A stretch of DNA of 62,758 nucleotides from Bacillus rubiinfantis. GTDB taxonomy: Bacteria; Bacillota; Bacilli; Bacillales; Cytobacillaceae. A program made the translations under genes and the position numbers. Shown in pieces: positions 42,504 through 51,651 of this stretch. The notes under the pieces were generated by a model. It was not told the origin of the DNA. It did not search any database and saw only the letters and a list, made by a program, of their open reading frames with translations. Positions within the stretch are counted from its first letter, which is position 1; every line of letters starts with the position of its first letter. The stretch lies in assembly GCA_000752035.1 (NCBI GenBank), contig CCFE01000021.1:584035-646792 (forward strand), given 5' to 3'.

Positions 42504-44684
42504 ATGAGTGTGAAAAAACCTGTTGCAGGGATTTTGGCAATCTTTTTATTATTTTCTATAGTCATTCCAGGTGCATCGGCAGAATTAATTTTGGAACCGC
42601 TTGTTAGAGTCAAGCTGGTGAATTATCTTGGCAATAAATCAGCTGTCACCGTCGTGCCAACTGGTGATTATCTTGTAAAGGAAACCAATATTCGTTTAAC
42701 GAGCTCTAAACCTTATACAGTTCAATATGAAAAGGATAATCGTGTATCACTAAAAGATGGAAACGCTGTCCTGGTAACCGCCGGAAATTTACAACTTGTT
42801 CCAGTAGCAGAAAATAGCATTCTATCAATAAATAACCGTCCATATCCAGGGTCATTTCAATTTATTTCGGAACAATCAAAATATGTCCGCCCGATAAATG
42901 AGCTCTATATGGAGGACTATCTTAAAGCTGTTGTGCCAGCGGAAATGTATGCAAGCTGGAATAAAGAGGCGCTGAAGGCTCAGGCTGTAGCTGCTAGAAC
43001 TTACGCGTTATCCTATACCCAAACAACCATTGACGACACCATTAGATACCAAGTATATGACACCACAACCATGCATCCAAACAGCACTGCGGCAGTGGAC
43101 GAAACGAAAGGACAGGTATTAAAAGGCTACAATGCTGAAGGAAAATGGGGGCTGACGGCAGGCGTTTTTTCCGCCAGCAATGGGGGGAAAACCGAATCGA
43201 ATCAAAATGCCTGGGGTACCAAGCAGCTACCTTATTTACCGATAAAAAATGATCCATACGATGCCAAAACAAAATGGTCATTTACGATTCAGAAAAGGCA
43301 AATTAACGATACAAGTAAACCATGGAATGAACTGAAGGAAAAGGATCAAACGCTAACAGATAAACTGAAAGCATGGCTAATGACGAAAAATGAGTTTAAC
43401 GGCAAAGACTTAAAAATTATTGCGATACCTAGTTTAACTCTCCATACGCCGACTTCAGGTGGAAGGGTTTCGAAGGCCGACATCAAACTTGAAGTTTTTA
43501 CAAAAGATAAAATCGATAAAGATGGAAAATATATTTTACAAAAGATAAGCTACCCAAATCTTGCCGCTTCTCAAGTTCGCACCTGGATTGGCGGAAACAA
43601 AATGTTAAGCTATCTCGTTACTGAAAGTAATGTAACTGATGATGCGATTACAGTTAGTGGTCTTGGTAATGGTCATGGTGTTGGCTTAAGTCAATGGGGC
43701 GCACAAAACCGGGCAAAGGCCGGGCAAAAGTATGATGAAATTCTTGACTTTTACTATGAAGGAACCAAGATAGAATCAGCATATAAACTAAGACCAGCTT
43801 TTGTCGCTCCAACCATCGATAGCGCGAATGAGCAATTACCAAATGAGACAGCAAATAGTGCGGTACCAACGGAACAAAGTTCTGTCCCAACACCACAGGA
43901 CATTGCAGCACCAATTATTAGTTCCGTAACGATTGTTGTCGATCAAACGAAGAATAAACTAAATCTATCGTTCTCTATAAACGAGGCGGCGGCACTAAGT
44001 ATCTATATTAAAGATGGAAATAATAAAAAGGACACTATCCTCGAAAATAGTCCGATAAAAGCTGGTAAAGTGTCAAAAGAAATTGACATTTCGAAGCTTG
44101 CCAACGGAACATACCATCTTGGCATTATTACCATCGATAAAAGTCAAAACCGTGCTTCAGTACTACCAGCTTTTGAGATAAAAAGACCATTGCCGCCAAA
44201 AGATAAGACGGCACCAAAGATTACTGCTAAAAAGATAACCGTAGATAACAAACAAGGCAAAACGATTCTATCTTTTCAAACAAATGAAACTGCTTATATT
44301 ACAATCATTGTAAAGAACAGTAATGGCAAGACCATTAAGACTATCAAACAAAATGTCAATACAAAATCCGGAAGCATTAGGCAGGAATACAGTATACAAT
44401 CACTGGTGAATGGTAAATATTATTTTGCGATTACTGTCGTTGATAAAAGTAAGAACCGTGCCAGCACTACAGCTTCCTTTACTGTTAATAATCCAGTTAA
44501 GCTCAAGACTGGCAAAGTGACTGCATCTCGGTTGAACATGCGCGTTTCTGCTTCAACAAAAGCGAAAGTGGTTAGGACATTAAAGAAAAACCAAAAGGTA
44601 ACGATTCTGACGACAAAAGGGTCTTGGTATCGGGTAAAATACGGAACCAAGACAGGTTATGTTGTGAAAGCATATATAAAATAA
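42504..44684 (+). CDS. Secreted SpoIID-domain protein with Ig-like repeats and an SH3 domain
   Basis: A 726-residue exported protein. Signal peptide 1-26 (AILAIFLLF-like core, ending GASA). The SpoIID/LytB domain lies at about 115-430, with YLKAVVPAEMYASWNKEALKAQAVAARTYAL and the C-terminal signature GLGNGHGVGLSQWGAQNRAKAG, as in peptidoglycan lytic enzymes and amidase enhancers. Two homologous modules of about 90 residues follow (about 470-560 and 572-662), each ending in a DKSxNRAS element, then a bacterial SH3_3 domain (about 666-726: LNMRVSASTKAKVVRTLKKNQKVTIL). It is about twice the length of SpoIID itself. Likely role: cell-wall remodelling at the surface. GGAGTGGTGG precedes the ATG. 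Confidence 0.85.
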   Translation: MSVKKPVAGILAIFLLFSIVIPGASAELILEPLVRVKLVNYLGNKSAVTVVPTGDYLVKETNIRLTSSKPYTVQYEKDNRVSLKDGNAVLVTAGNLQLVPVAENSILSINNRPYPGSFQFISEQSKYVRPINELYMEDYLKAVVPAEMYASWNKEALKAQAVAARTYALSYTQTTIDDTIRYQVYDTTTMHPNSTAAVDETKGQVLKGYNAEGKWGLTAGVFSASNGGKTESNQNAWGTKQLPYLPIKNDPYDAKTKWSFTIQKRQINDTSKPWNELKEKDQTLTDKLKAWLMTKNEFNGKDLKIIAIPSLTLHTPTSGGRVSKADIKLEVFTKDKIDKDGKYILQKISYPNLAASQVRTWIGGNKMLSYLVTESNVTDDAITVSGLGNGHGVGLSQWGAQNRAKAGQKYDEILDFYYEGTKIESAYKLRPAFVAPTIDSANEQLPNETANSAVPTEQSSVPTPQDIAAPIISSVTIVVDQTKNKLNLSFSINEAAALSIYIKDGNNKKDTILENSPIKAGKVSKEIDISKLANGTYHLGIITIDKSQNRASVLPAFEIKRPLPPKDKTAPKITAKKITVDNKQGKTILSFQTNETAYITIIVKNSNGKTIKTIKQNVNTKSGSIRQEYSIQSLVNGKYYFAITVVDKSKNRASTTASFTVNNPVKLKTGKVTASRLNMRVSASTKAKVVRTLKKNQKVTILTTKGSWYRVKYGTKTGYVVKAYIK

Positions 44685-44698
44685 GCATAAAGTTCTAG

Positions 44699-44738
44699 AA
44701 AATACCCATTCACAGCAACTTGAATGGGTATTCGTCTT
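44699..44738 (+). terminator. Hairpin after the SpoIID-domain gene
   Basis: AATACCCATTCA and TGAATGGGTATT form a perfect 12-bp stem with an 8-nt loop; CGTCTTT follows, so the T-run is weak. Confidence 0.6.
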
Positions 44739-44904
44739 TAGACAAAGTTCCCTTCATTCTTCAACTACAATTCTACAACAAAATAGCAGCTGGAACAGCA
44801 AGGTGTGATAAATAAGCAAGTATGAATTATTCGAAATTTTGGAATAAAAATGTTACAATAAAAGGTATACATTTAGTATGCATGAATGGAATGGAGGTAA
44901 GAAA

Positions 44905-45339
44905 ATGACTAGAAAAATCTTAGTTGGAATCGATGGCTCTGAAAATTCTCTTAGAGCATTGCAAGAGGCAATACATATGGCTCGTGCATATGAGAGCAAA
45001 CTGTTTGTTGTCAATGTTCAGCCAACATTTAACGCGATTCATACCCGCGTATTTATCAATGATGAATTAATCAAAGAGTATCAGAAGGAACTATATGAAA
45101 ACGCAACAAATGAGGCGCTGGCAATACTTGAAAAAGAAAATCTTGACTATGAACTGATGATGCGAACAGGTGACCCGGTACAGCAGATTTGTAGACTAGC
45201 AGCTGAACTGGCAGTTTCCTATATTGTAATTGGTTCACGGGGAATGGGATTAGTAAAGGGAACTGTTCTGGGAAGTGTCTCCAATGGAATCCTTCATGAT
45301 TCACATGTACCAGTTTTAGTCATCCCGCAAAAAAAATAA
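44905..45339 (+). CDS. Universal stress protein, UspA family
   Basis: A 144-residue single-domain UspA protein. It opens RKILVGIDGSENSLRALQEAI, and the ATP-binding motif GSRGMGLVKGTVLGSVSN (about 112-129) is intact, followed by VPVLVIPQK. ATP-binding UspA proteins act as stress-linked nucleotide sensors; the target is unknown. The ATG at 44905 has ATGGAGG upstream, better than an earlier in-frame start at 44878. It is monocistronic with its own terminator. Confidence 0.9.
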   Translation: MTRKILVGIDGSENSLRALQEAIHMARAYESKLFVVNVQPTFNAIHTRVFINDELIKEYQKELYENATNEALAILEKENLDYELMMRTGDPVQQICRLAAELAVSYIVIGSRGMGLVKGTVLGSVSNGILHDSHVPVLVIPQKK

Positions 45340-45351
45340 AACGAACCTAAA

Positions 45352-45378
45352 TCATCGGCCTCCAGCCGATTTTTTTTG
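45352..45378 (+). terminator. Terminator after the uspA gene
   Basis: ATCGGC (45354-45359) and GCCGAT (45365-45370) with a 5-nt loop, followed by TTTTTTTG. Confidence 0.85.
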
Positions 45379-45514
45379 TGGAAAAGGAGACCTTCTCTAA
45401 TTTTAATTTCCAGTTTTCTGGTCATATTGACACATAGTCTGGAATAGAATGTTTTGGTGGGATAAAGCAGGAGTTTAGACACCATGAGAACAAAATAGAG
45501 GAGAGAAGCAGGGA

Positions 45515-46498
45515 ATGTTCAAGTGGAAATGGGCGATTTCATTTTTACTGTTTGGCTGTTTAATAGGTCTGGTTGGTTGTACCGAGCAGGAAACAGTGCA
45601 AAAGTCGGTAAAACCGGTAAAGCAAAGCGACACGAAGGCTCCTGAGAAACAGGTGAAGGACGAAGAACCAAAGCCGATAACGGTAAATGTGATCGACCCG
45701 CAAACTAAAAACATAATTAAGACCTTTTTACCAGAGGAAATGGGATTTAACACGAATAAGGATGTCTATAAGCTTGAGCTGGAAAAGTGGGCACAAGAAG
45801 TAGCAAGGGGAACAGATATTAAACCAGGATATGATCAGCGAATGGTTTTAGATAAAATTAAGGATGGAAAAATAATGAAGGGTAAGCCGCAGGTAATCTT
45901 GGAGGAAACTGAATTAGTTGAAAAAGTAATAGCGGCTTCCGTTAGTGGCGGAGACGTAGAGCTGCCGCTTTATGTAAAGGAAAGCGGCTATAAACCTGAG
46001 GATATTGCGAACTTAGATGATGTGGTGCTGGCCTCTTATACCACCTATTTTAATAGTGGTGTGATTGGCAGGTCGAAAAACATCGAGCTCTCGGCCCAAG
46101 CCATTAATAACATCATCGTTGGCGAAGGGGATTCTTTCTCTTTTAATACAACCGTTGGCCCGAGTGATGCAGCACATGGTTATCAAAAGGCCAAGGAAAT
46201 TGTGAACAAAAAGATGGTCGATGGAATTGGCGGTGGTATTTGTCAAACTTCCTCCACGCTATTTAATGCCATTGACCAGGTAGGGGTAAAATATATCGAA
46301 AAACACCATCATTCCTTATCCGTCGGTTATGTACCCGCAGGACGCGACGCCACGGTCTCTTATGGCGGCAAAGATTTTCGCTTCCAAAACACAACTGGCG
46401 TCCCCCTCCTCATCAAAACCATCTACAAAAAAGGCAAACTAACAGTACAAATCCGCACATCAGCGGAGTACCAAAAACTTTACGCGCAGGGAAATTAG
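45515..46498 (+). CDS. VanW-family lipoprotein (YoaR-like)
   Basis: A 327-residue exported protein. The signal ends in a lipobox LVGC with Cys22 as the lipid-anchored residue, followed by a charged linker (about 25-55). The VanW domain (about 175-300) shows the family motif GGGICQTSSTLFNA, preceded by FSFNTTVGPSDAAHGYQKA. VanW proteins occur in vancomycin-resistance operons but are also widespread in Bacilli without that role; the function is unknown. There is no van gene nearby. AGAGGAG precedes the ATG. Confidence 0.85.
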   Translation: MFKWKWAISFLLFGCLIGLVGCTEQETVQKSVKPVKQSDTKAPEKQVKDEEPKPITVNVIDPQTKNIIKTFLPEEMGFNTNKDVYKLELEKWAQEVARGTDIKPGYDQRMVLDKIKDGKIMKGKPQVILEETELVEKVIAASVSGGDVELPLYVKESGYKPEDIANLDDVVLASYTTYFNSGVIGRSKNIELSAQAINNIIVGEGDSFSFNTTVGPSDAAHGYQKAKEIVNKKMVDGIGGGICQTSSTLFNAIDQVGVKYIEKHHHSLSVGYVPAGRDATVSYGGKDFRFQNTTGVPLLIKTIYKKGKLTVQIRTSAEYQKLYAQGN

Positions 46499-46508
46499 TA
46501 ATCTAGGA

Positions 46509-46553
46509 TTGGTGCCTTTCATATTGGTGCCTTCCATCTTGGTGCCTGGCACC
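46509..46553. repeat. Three tandem 15-nt repeats (TTGGTGCCT core)
   Basis: TTGGTGCCTTTCATA (46509-46523), TTGGTGCCTTCCATC (46524-46538) and TTGGTGCCTGGCACC (46539-46553). The last ends in the perfect palindrome GGTGCCTGGCACC, and a related GGTGTCAGGT stem forms the adhE terminator. They start 10 nt after the stop of the VanW gene. Confidence 0.75.
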
Positions 46554-46559
46554 CTAAAA

Positions 46560-46608
46560 AGACAAAAAGCAGGATTTGTCCACCTCAGGCGGACAGATTC
46601 TGCTTTTT
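46560..46608 (+). terminator. Terminator after the VanW gene
   Basis: AAAAAGCAGGATTTGTCC and GGACAGATTCTGCTTTTT form a long stem with two mismatches; both A and T tracts are present. Confidence 0.8.
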
Positions 46609-46883
46609 GTGTGTGTTCATTACTAGTCAAGTAGAGGCAAGTAGAGGCTGTTTCGTATTTTTGGGGCGGCTGTTTATTTTTTTGTTTATCTGATTTAAGG
46701 GCGCTTATGTAAACCATGTTTGCGGTGTAATTGCAAATATTTTATTACAAAGGTTGTTATTTAAGCGTTTACAATATGAACAATTTGTTTTCAATTTATC
46801 CATATTATGTTCAAATTTGCAACAGTTTTCTGACCACTTTTCATGCTATCATGTGAAACATAAAGGGTTAAGGAGTGATACAG
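46609..46883. promoter_or_regulatory. Upstream control region of the adhE operon with a cre-like site
   Basis: An AT-rich region without genes. ATTTAAGCGTTTACAA (46759-46774) matches the CcpA box WTGNNARCGNWWWCAW at all but one fixed position. TTGCAAATATTTTATTACAA (46731-46750) is a weak Rex-like inverted repeat. Both would suit a fermentation gene. A short inverted element TTTCAT...GTGAAA lies near 46839-46858, close to the start of the small protein gene. Confidence 0.45.
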
Positions 46884-47111
46884 ATGCTAGTTTGTGAATG
46901 GAATAACTTTTCCACAGATGCAGAAGTTTATACTCAAGAAGTTTTTGAAGAGATCATTGGTGATGAATTTGAAGCCATGATGTTTAAAGACGATGATAAA
47001 ATTCCTTCTTATATTTGGACCGTTAACTTCGTCATTATTGTAAAAAGAAGCTCCAAGGTCCTGACAGATATATCATTTGAAAAAATTCCGAGAAATCCAG
47101 TTTGTGAATAG
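46884..47111 (+). CDS. Small protein of unknown function upstream of adhE
   Basis: A 75-residue acidic soluble protein (MLVCEWNNFSTDAEVYTQEVFEEIIGDEFEAMMFKDDDK...) with no motif that I recognise. The ATG at 46884 has AAGGAG 8 nt upstream; an in-frame GTG at 46875 overlaps that site. It is 65 nt upstream of adhE with no terminator between, so the two are probably co-transcribed. A link to AdhE or to redox control is only a guess from position. Confidence 0.6.
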   Translation: MLVCEWNNFSTDAEVYTQEVFEEIIGDEFEAMMFKDDDKIPSYIWTVNFVIIVKRSSKVLTDISFEKIPRNPVCE

Positions 47112-47176
47112 CTAGTAATCTATCAATTCAATATCACATAAGGCTTTATACAATGGCAGTTATGGAGGGATTACCT

Positions 47177-49780
47177 ATGGCAGTGGAAGAAAAAACAATT
47201 AAGCAGGAACAGAATGTACAAGCAATGATTGATCAATTAGTTGAGAATGGTCGCAAAGCATTGGAGGAGTTCCGTAGCTTTAACCAAGAAACAATTGATA
47301 ATATTGTCAAACAAATGGCGCTAGCCGGCCTTGACCAGCATATGCAGCTTGCTAAACTAGCAGTTGAAGAAACAAAACGAGGCGTTTATGAAGACAAAAT
47401 TATCAAAAATATGTTTGCCACAGAGTATGTCTATCACAATATTAAATATGATAAAACAGCTGGCGTCATCCACGAAAATGAGCTAGAAGGTATAATGGAA
47501 ATTGCTGAGCCTGTTGGTGTCATTGCTGGGGTAACGCCTGTCACGAACCCAACTTCTACAACAATGTTTAAAGCACTAATCTCTATTAAAACTAGAAACC
47601 CAATTATCTTTGCGTTCCACCCATCTGCGCAAAAATGCAGCAGCGAGGCGGCACGAATTTTAAGAGATGCTGCGATTGAAGCGGGTGCACCGGAAAATTG
47701 TATTCAATGGATAGAAACACCATCGCTACAAGCTACGCAAGCATTGATGAACCATCCGAAAGTATCATTGATTTTAGCAACTGGTGGGGCTGGAATGGTC
47801 AAATCCGCCTATAGTTCAGGCAAGCCAGCACTTGGCGTCGGACCAGGGAATGTTCCATGCTATATCGAAAAAACTGCTAATCTTAAACAAGCTGTCAATG
47901 ATTTAATCCTATCGAAAACATTTGATAACGGGATGATTTGTGCCTCTGAACAGGCCGTAATTATCGATAAAGAAATCTATCAAGATGTTAAAGCAGAAAT
48001 GATTGCTAATAACTGTTATTTCTTAAATGAAAAAGAAAAACAGTTGGTTGAAAAATTAGTCATTAATGAAAATACATGTGCTGTAAATGCCAATATTGTT
48101 GGCATGCCAGCTGCAAAAATTGCCGAAATGGCTGGGGTAACTGTTCCAGCAGGTACCAAAATCCTGGTAGCGGAATTAGCGGGAGTTGGCCCAGAATTTC
48201 CATTATCCCGTGAGAAACTAAGTCCTGTACTAGCTTGCTATAAAGTGAGCAGCTTTGCAGAAGGGGTAAAACGAGCTGAAGAAATGCTCGAGTTTGGCGG
48301 TCTAGGACACTCTGCAGTCATTCATACCACAAGTGATGAAGCAATTAAACAATATGGATTAAGGATGAAAGCAGGCCGTATTATTGTCAATGCTCCTTCA
48401 TCTCAAGGTGCGATTGGAGACATTTATAATGCGTATATCCCGTCTTTGACTCTTGGCTGTGGTACGTACGGCGGCAACTCTGTATCAACAAATGTGGGTG
48501 CCATTCATTTAGTTAATATTAAAAAGGTGGCAAAACGGAACGTGAATATGCAGTGGTTTAAAGTCCCACCAAAAATTTATTTTGAGAAAAATTCTATTCA
48601 ATATTTAGCCAAAATGCCAAAAATCACTAGAGCCTTCATTGTAACCGATCCAGGTATGGTTAAATTAGGCTATGTTGATAAGATTCTCTATTATTTGCGC
48701 AAGCGACCAGATTATGTTCATTGTGAAATTTTTTCAGAGGTAGAACCAGATCCATCGATTGAAACCGTGACGAAGGGCGCCGAGATGATGGCGAAATTCC
48801 AGCCTGATGTCATCATCGCACTAGGCGGTGGTTCAGCAATGGATGCAGCCAAAGGAATGTGGTTATTCTTTGAAAATCCAGACGCTGAATTCTTCGGGTT
48901 GAAACAGAAGTTCTTAGATATTCGTAAACGGATCATTAAATATCCGCATCTTGGTGAGAAAGCTCAATTTGTGGCGATTCCAACAACATCAGGAACTGGC
49001 TCTGAAGTTACATCGTTTGCGGTTATTACAGATAAAGAAGCCAATGTTAAATATCCTTTAGCCGATTATGAATTAACACCGGACGTTGCAATCATTGACC
49101 CGCAGTTTGTCATGACTGTGCCTAAACATGTAACGGCTGACACAGGACTAGACGTATTAACACATGCAATTGAAGCATATGTATCTTGTATGGCCAATGA
49201 TTACACCGATGGTCTTGCGATGAAGGCAATCCAGCTTGTGTTTGAATACCTGCCAAGAGCCTACCGTGACGGCAGTGATGAAGTGGCACGCGAAAAAATG
49301 CACAATGCTTCGACCATTGCCGGGATGGCGTTTGCGAACGCATTCTTAGGAATCAATCACAGCCTTGCTCACAAGTTAGGGGCAGAATTCCATATCGCAC
49401 ATGGTCGTGCGAACGCCATTCTTTTACCACATGTAATCCGTTATAACGCAACAAAACCAGAAAAATTTGCCGCATTCCCTAAATATGATCACTTTATTGC
49501 TGATCAGCGTTATGCGGAAATAGCAAGAATGCTGGGCTTGCCGGCAAAAACAACTGAGCAAGGCGTTGACAGCTTGATTCAAGCGATTATCAAATTGGCA
49601 AAAGAACTCAATGTACCAATGAGTCTTGAAGCTAACAATATTGACAAGGTGGAATTTGAAGGCAAAGTAGAGTATCTCGCCGATCGTGCCTTCGAAGACC
49701 AATGTACAACCGCCAATCCAAAACTGCCGCTCGTAACTGAACTTGCCGAGCTTTACCGGCTTGCCTATAAAGGCGTATAA
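47177..49780 (+). CDS. adhE: Bifunctional acetaldehyde-CoA/alcohol dehydrogenase
   Basis: An 867-residue fermentation enzyme converting acetyl-CoA to acetaldehyde and then ethanol, regenerating NAD+. The N-terminal aldehyde dehydrogenase domain carries catalytic Cys255 (DNGMICASEQ). The C-terminal iron-dependent alcohol dehydrogenase (about 455-867) has ALGGGSAMDAAKGMW, PTTSGTGSEVTSFAVIT, HAIEAYVS and the metal ligands in GINHSLAHKLGAEFHIAHGRAN. The fusion is complete, close to E. coli AdhE (891). AdhE normally forms long spirosomes. The ATG at 47177 has GGAGGG upstream, better than that at 47153. Anaerobic and carbon-source control is likely, given the sites upstream. Confidence 0.95.
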   Translation: MAVEEKTIKQEQNVQAMIDQLVENGRKALEEFRSFNQETIDNIVKQMALAGLDQHMQLAKLAVEETKRGVYEDKIIKNMFATEYVYHNIKYDKTAGVIHENELEGIMEIAEPVGVIAGVTPVTNPTSTTMFKALISIKTRNPIIFAFHPSAQKCSSEAARILRDAAIEAGAPENCIQWIETPSLQATQALMNHPKVSLILATGGAGMVKSAYSSGKPALGVGPGNVPCYIEKTANLKQAVNDLILSKTFDNGMICASEQAVIIDKEIYQDVKAEMIANNCYFLNEKEKQLVEKLVINENTCAVNANIVGMPAAKIAEMAGVTVPAGTKILVAELAGVGPEFPLSREKLSPVLACYKVSSFAEGVKRAEEMLEFGGLGHSAVIHTTSDEAIKQYGLRMKAGRIIVNAPSSQGAIGDIYNAYIPSLTLGCGTYGGNSVSTNVGAIHLVNIKKVAKRNVNMQWFKVPPKIYFEKNSIQYLAKMPKITRAFIVTDPGMVKLGYVDKILYYLRKRPDYVHCEIFSEVEPDPSIETVTKGAEMMAKFQPDVIIALGGGSAMDAAKGMWLFFENPDAEFFGLKQKFLDIRKRIIKYPHLGEKAQFVAIPTTSGTGSEVTSFAVITDKEANVKYPLADYELTPDVAIIDPQFVMTVPKHVTADTGLDVLTHAIEAYVSCMANDYTDGLAMKAIQLVFEYLPRAYRDGSDEVAREKMHNASTIAGMAFANAFLGINHSLAHKLGAEFHIAHGRANAILLPHVIRYNATKPEKFAAFPKYDHFIADQRYAEIARMLGLPAKTTEQGVDSLIQAIIKLAKELNVPMSLEANNIDKVEFEGKVEYLADRAFEDQCTTANPKLPLVTELAELYRLAYKGV

Positions 49781-49807
49781 GCACAAGCAATTCACAAATT
49801 ACCAAAT

Positions 49808-49838
49808 AAAGGTGTCAGGTTAGACCTGACACCTTTTA
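49808..49838 (+). terminator. Terminator after adhE
   Basis: AAAGGTGTCAGGT and ACCTGACACCTTTT form a perfect stem around TAG, one of the strongest hairpins in the window. Confidence 0.95.
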
Positions 49839-49875
49839 CTATGGAGTGACTACCTAATAATCTATCAGATGATTT

Positions 49876-51558
49876 CTAGTTGAGGCCTTCAATCGTTATG
49901 TCTTTCACCGTTAAAAAGTCGTCACCTGTGTCGAAGTAGTGAACATTAACGTTGTCACCTTCTTTCAGGTAAATGATAAGTGGTGCCTTCTCAGATGAGA
50001 TGATAAAGTTCTGACGGTTTTCTAACAGGAAGTAGACAATGGTGGTATCGTTAGACTTTTCCTTATATACACGAAGAACTTTCCCCGTTATTTGTTTCTC
50101 TTCAGCTTTTGAACTGCCGTCAACCGTTCCCTGGCCCCGCTGCAATGAAGTTTTATACAGCTTTAATGCTTCATTGGGAGAAACACCATAAGCTGAGATT
50201 TCTGGGTTAGCTGCGGAAACAATAAAGTAATTTTGTAAAAATCCGTTGGAATCTAGAACAGGGGTTAACCAGCTTGCTTCTCCATAAAAATTATACAGAA
50301 TCGGCATTTTACCGTGCCATTTCTTTTCGATAAATTTCTTCTCGATAATCTGCAGGGCTCCCTGCGAATCCATGTAAGATTCTTCCGGATTACCGGTATA
50401 ATAGGTTGCTTTACCTGTCCGGCTATTTGTTAATGAATAGCCCAGCATAGAATCGACGCCTTTTTTTGGACTAGTAAAATCAGTGAAATAGTACATAACG
50501 CCATTTTCATCAAAAACAGGGCTGACATTCGCTTCCGTTCCCTCATCGGAAGGGAGCTTAACATCTGATTTTCCAAACTTACTATTCCAAAAACCGTGGA
50601 CATAGTTACCAAAGTAACTATTTTGTAGGCTAACCACCTCTGGAGCCACGGCACCGTCTATAAATGCAGGGATTTTCTCTAATGGATAGTCTTGCGATTT
50701 CCCCGTACTGGCATCCACCATGACTATACCTTCGACGCGAAATCCGTTACGGGCAGATACAAACGAACCATATGATTGTATGTAATATGGCTTCCCGTCC
50801 TCATTCACTTCTAATTGAACATCACCATTAAATATTTTTTTCGGATAGTGCATCCGAATATGACGTTCAACATTTTGCTGAAAGTAGGAAGAAGGAGTGT
50901 AAATCATTTCTTCTTTCATAAATTTAGGGTTAGCAGTCGAATCGGTTGCACTTAACATGAAGTAACCAGGAGTATGGTCGCCTTTCCACCAACGAAAAAA
51001 TCCTGAAAACTCCACTGGTGCAATATAAACATATTCTCCATTTACTTTTTGTATTTGTAGATTCCCCAGTTCATAATAGCTCGTATTTGGGACCTGGCCG
51101 AAAGCCTTTTTCATTTTATTGCGGGCAAATTGCGGCGGTACGCTCGCTGGTGTTTCCCGCTCATCAAAAGCTTTAATTTCAACTTTCTCCGTCATTTTGG
51201 CCAGCTCATATTTCTCATCAGCATTAAATAAAAAGGCAGTCAGAAAGTAAACACCCACAGCTAAACTTGCTAAAAATAGCAGTGCTTTCACTTTTCTTTC
51301 AGTTCCTATCGAAAAAAAAGAACCTGCCGCCGTTAGAACAATCGCAAATGGCCAAAGGGAAGAAAAGTTCCGATCGATATTGGTAATATAATAAAAGGTA
51401 AATATTGCAGCGACTAGCACTGCCAGTATCACAATAAATCCGACAGCTCTTTTGCTTTTGCCTTCTTGTTTTTCTGTCGAATTGCTCTGCTGGATTGGAA
51501 CTAATATGAGTGTGGCTACGATACTAACGATAAAGGTAAATAAAAGGATGCTCCCCAT
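49876..51558 (-). CDS. Large membrane-anchored protein of unknown function
   Basis: A protein of about 560 residues with an N-terminal block of four membrane helices (about 5-22, 40-60, 67-85 and 90-110), then a soluble region (about 120-560) rich in aromatic residues and repeated beta patterns (VYIAPVEFSGFFRWWKGDHTPGYFMLSATD; YYIQSYGSFVSARNGFRVEGIVMVDASTGK; VMYYFTDFTSPKKG). The soluble part may contain PepSY-like or beta-propeller-like modules; I do not recognise the family. I chose the ATG at 51558, which has AAAGGAG 9 nt upstream; a TTG at 51567 is too close. It stands alone, with a copy of the GGGCAGTAAG repeat just upstream. Confidence 0.75.
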   Translation of the reverse strand: MGSILLFTFIVSIVATLILVPIQQSNSTEKQEGKSKRAVGFIVILAVLVAAIFTFYYITNIDRNFSSLWPFAIVLTAAGSFFSIGTERKVKALLFLASLAVGVYFLTAFLFNADEKYELAKMTEKVEIKAFDERETPASVPPQFARNKMKKAFGQVPNTSYYELGNLQIQKVNGEYVYIAPVEFSGFFRWWKGDHTPGYFMLSATDSTANPKFMKEEMIYTPSSYFQQNVERHIRMHYPKKIFNGDVQLEVNEDGKPYYIQSYGSFVSARNGFRVEGIVMVDASTGKSQDYPLEKIPAFIDGAVAPEVVSLQNSYFGNYVHGFWNSKFGKSDVKLPSDEGTEANVSPVFDENGVMYYFTDFTSPKKGVDSMLGYSLTNSRTGKATYYTGNPEESYMDSQGALQIIEKKFIEKKWHGKMPILYNFYGEASWLTPVLDSNGFLQNYFIVSAANPEISAYGVSPNEALKLYKTSLQRGQGTVDGSSKAEEKQITGKVLRVYKEKSNDTTIVYFLLENRQNFIISSEKAPLIIYLKEGDNVNVHYFDTGDDFLTVKDITIEGLN

Positions 51559-51595
51559 ATTTGCCAACTCCTTTCTTAATATATAAACATCCCTG

Positions 51596-51651
51596 TTTTT
51601 ATCCCGCCTTAACGGGCAGTAAGACCCCCTACTGATGGAAGTTTCACTTTA
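51596..51651 (+). repeat. GGGCAGTAAG-type dispersed repeat, short form (copy 2)
   Basis: The stretch starting ATCCCGCCTTAACGGGCAGT at 51601 and ending ACTGATGGAAGTTTCACTTT is identical to 55358-55405 except for two extra bases (CT). It contains the small stem CCCG/CGGG. It lies in the 5' flank of the membrane-protein gene, between divergent genes. Confidence 0.85.

Noticed and set aside
45515..46498. Vancomycin-resistance cluster suggested by VanW
   Set aside because: There are no vanR, vanS, vanH, vanA or vanX genes near. VanW proteins are common in Bacilli without resistance.
46460..46717. 85-codon minus-strand frame across the tandem repeats and terminator
   Set aside because: It runs through the 15-nt repeats and a strong terminator, with no ribosome site; a by-product of repeat sequence.
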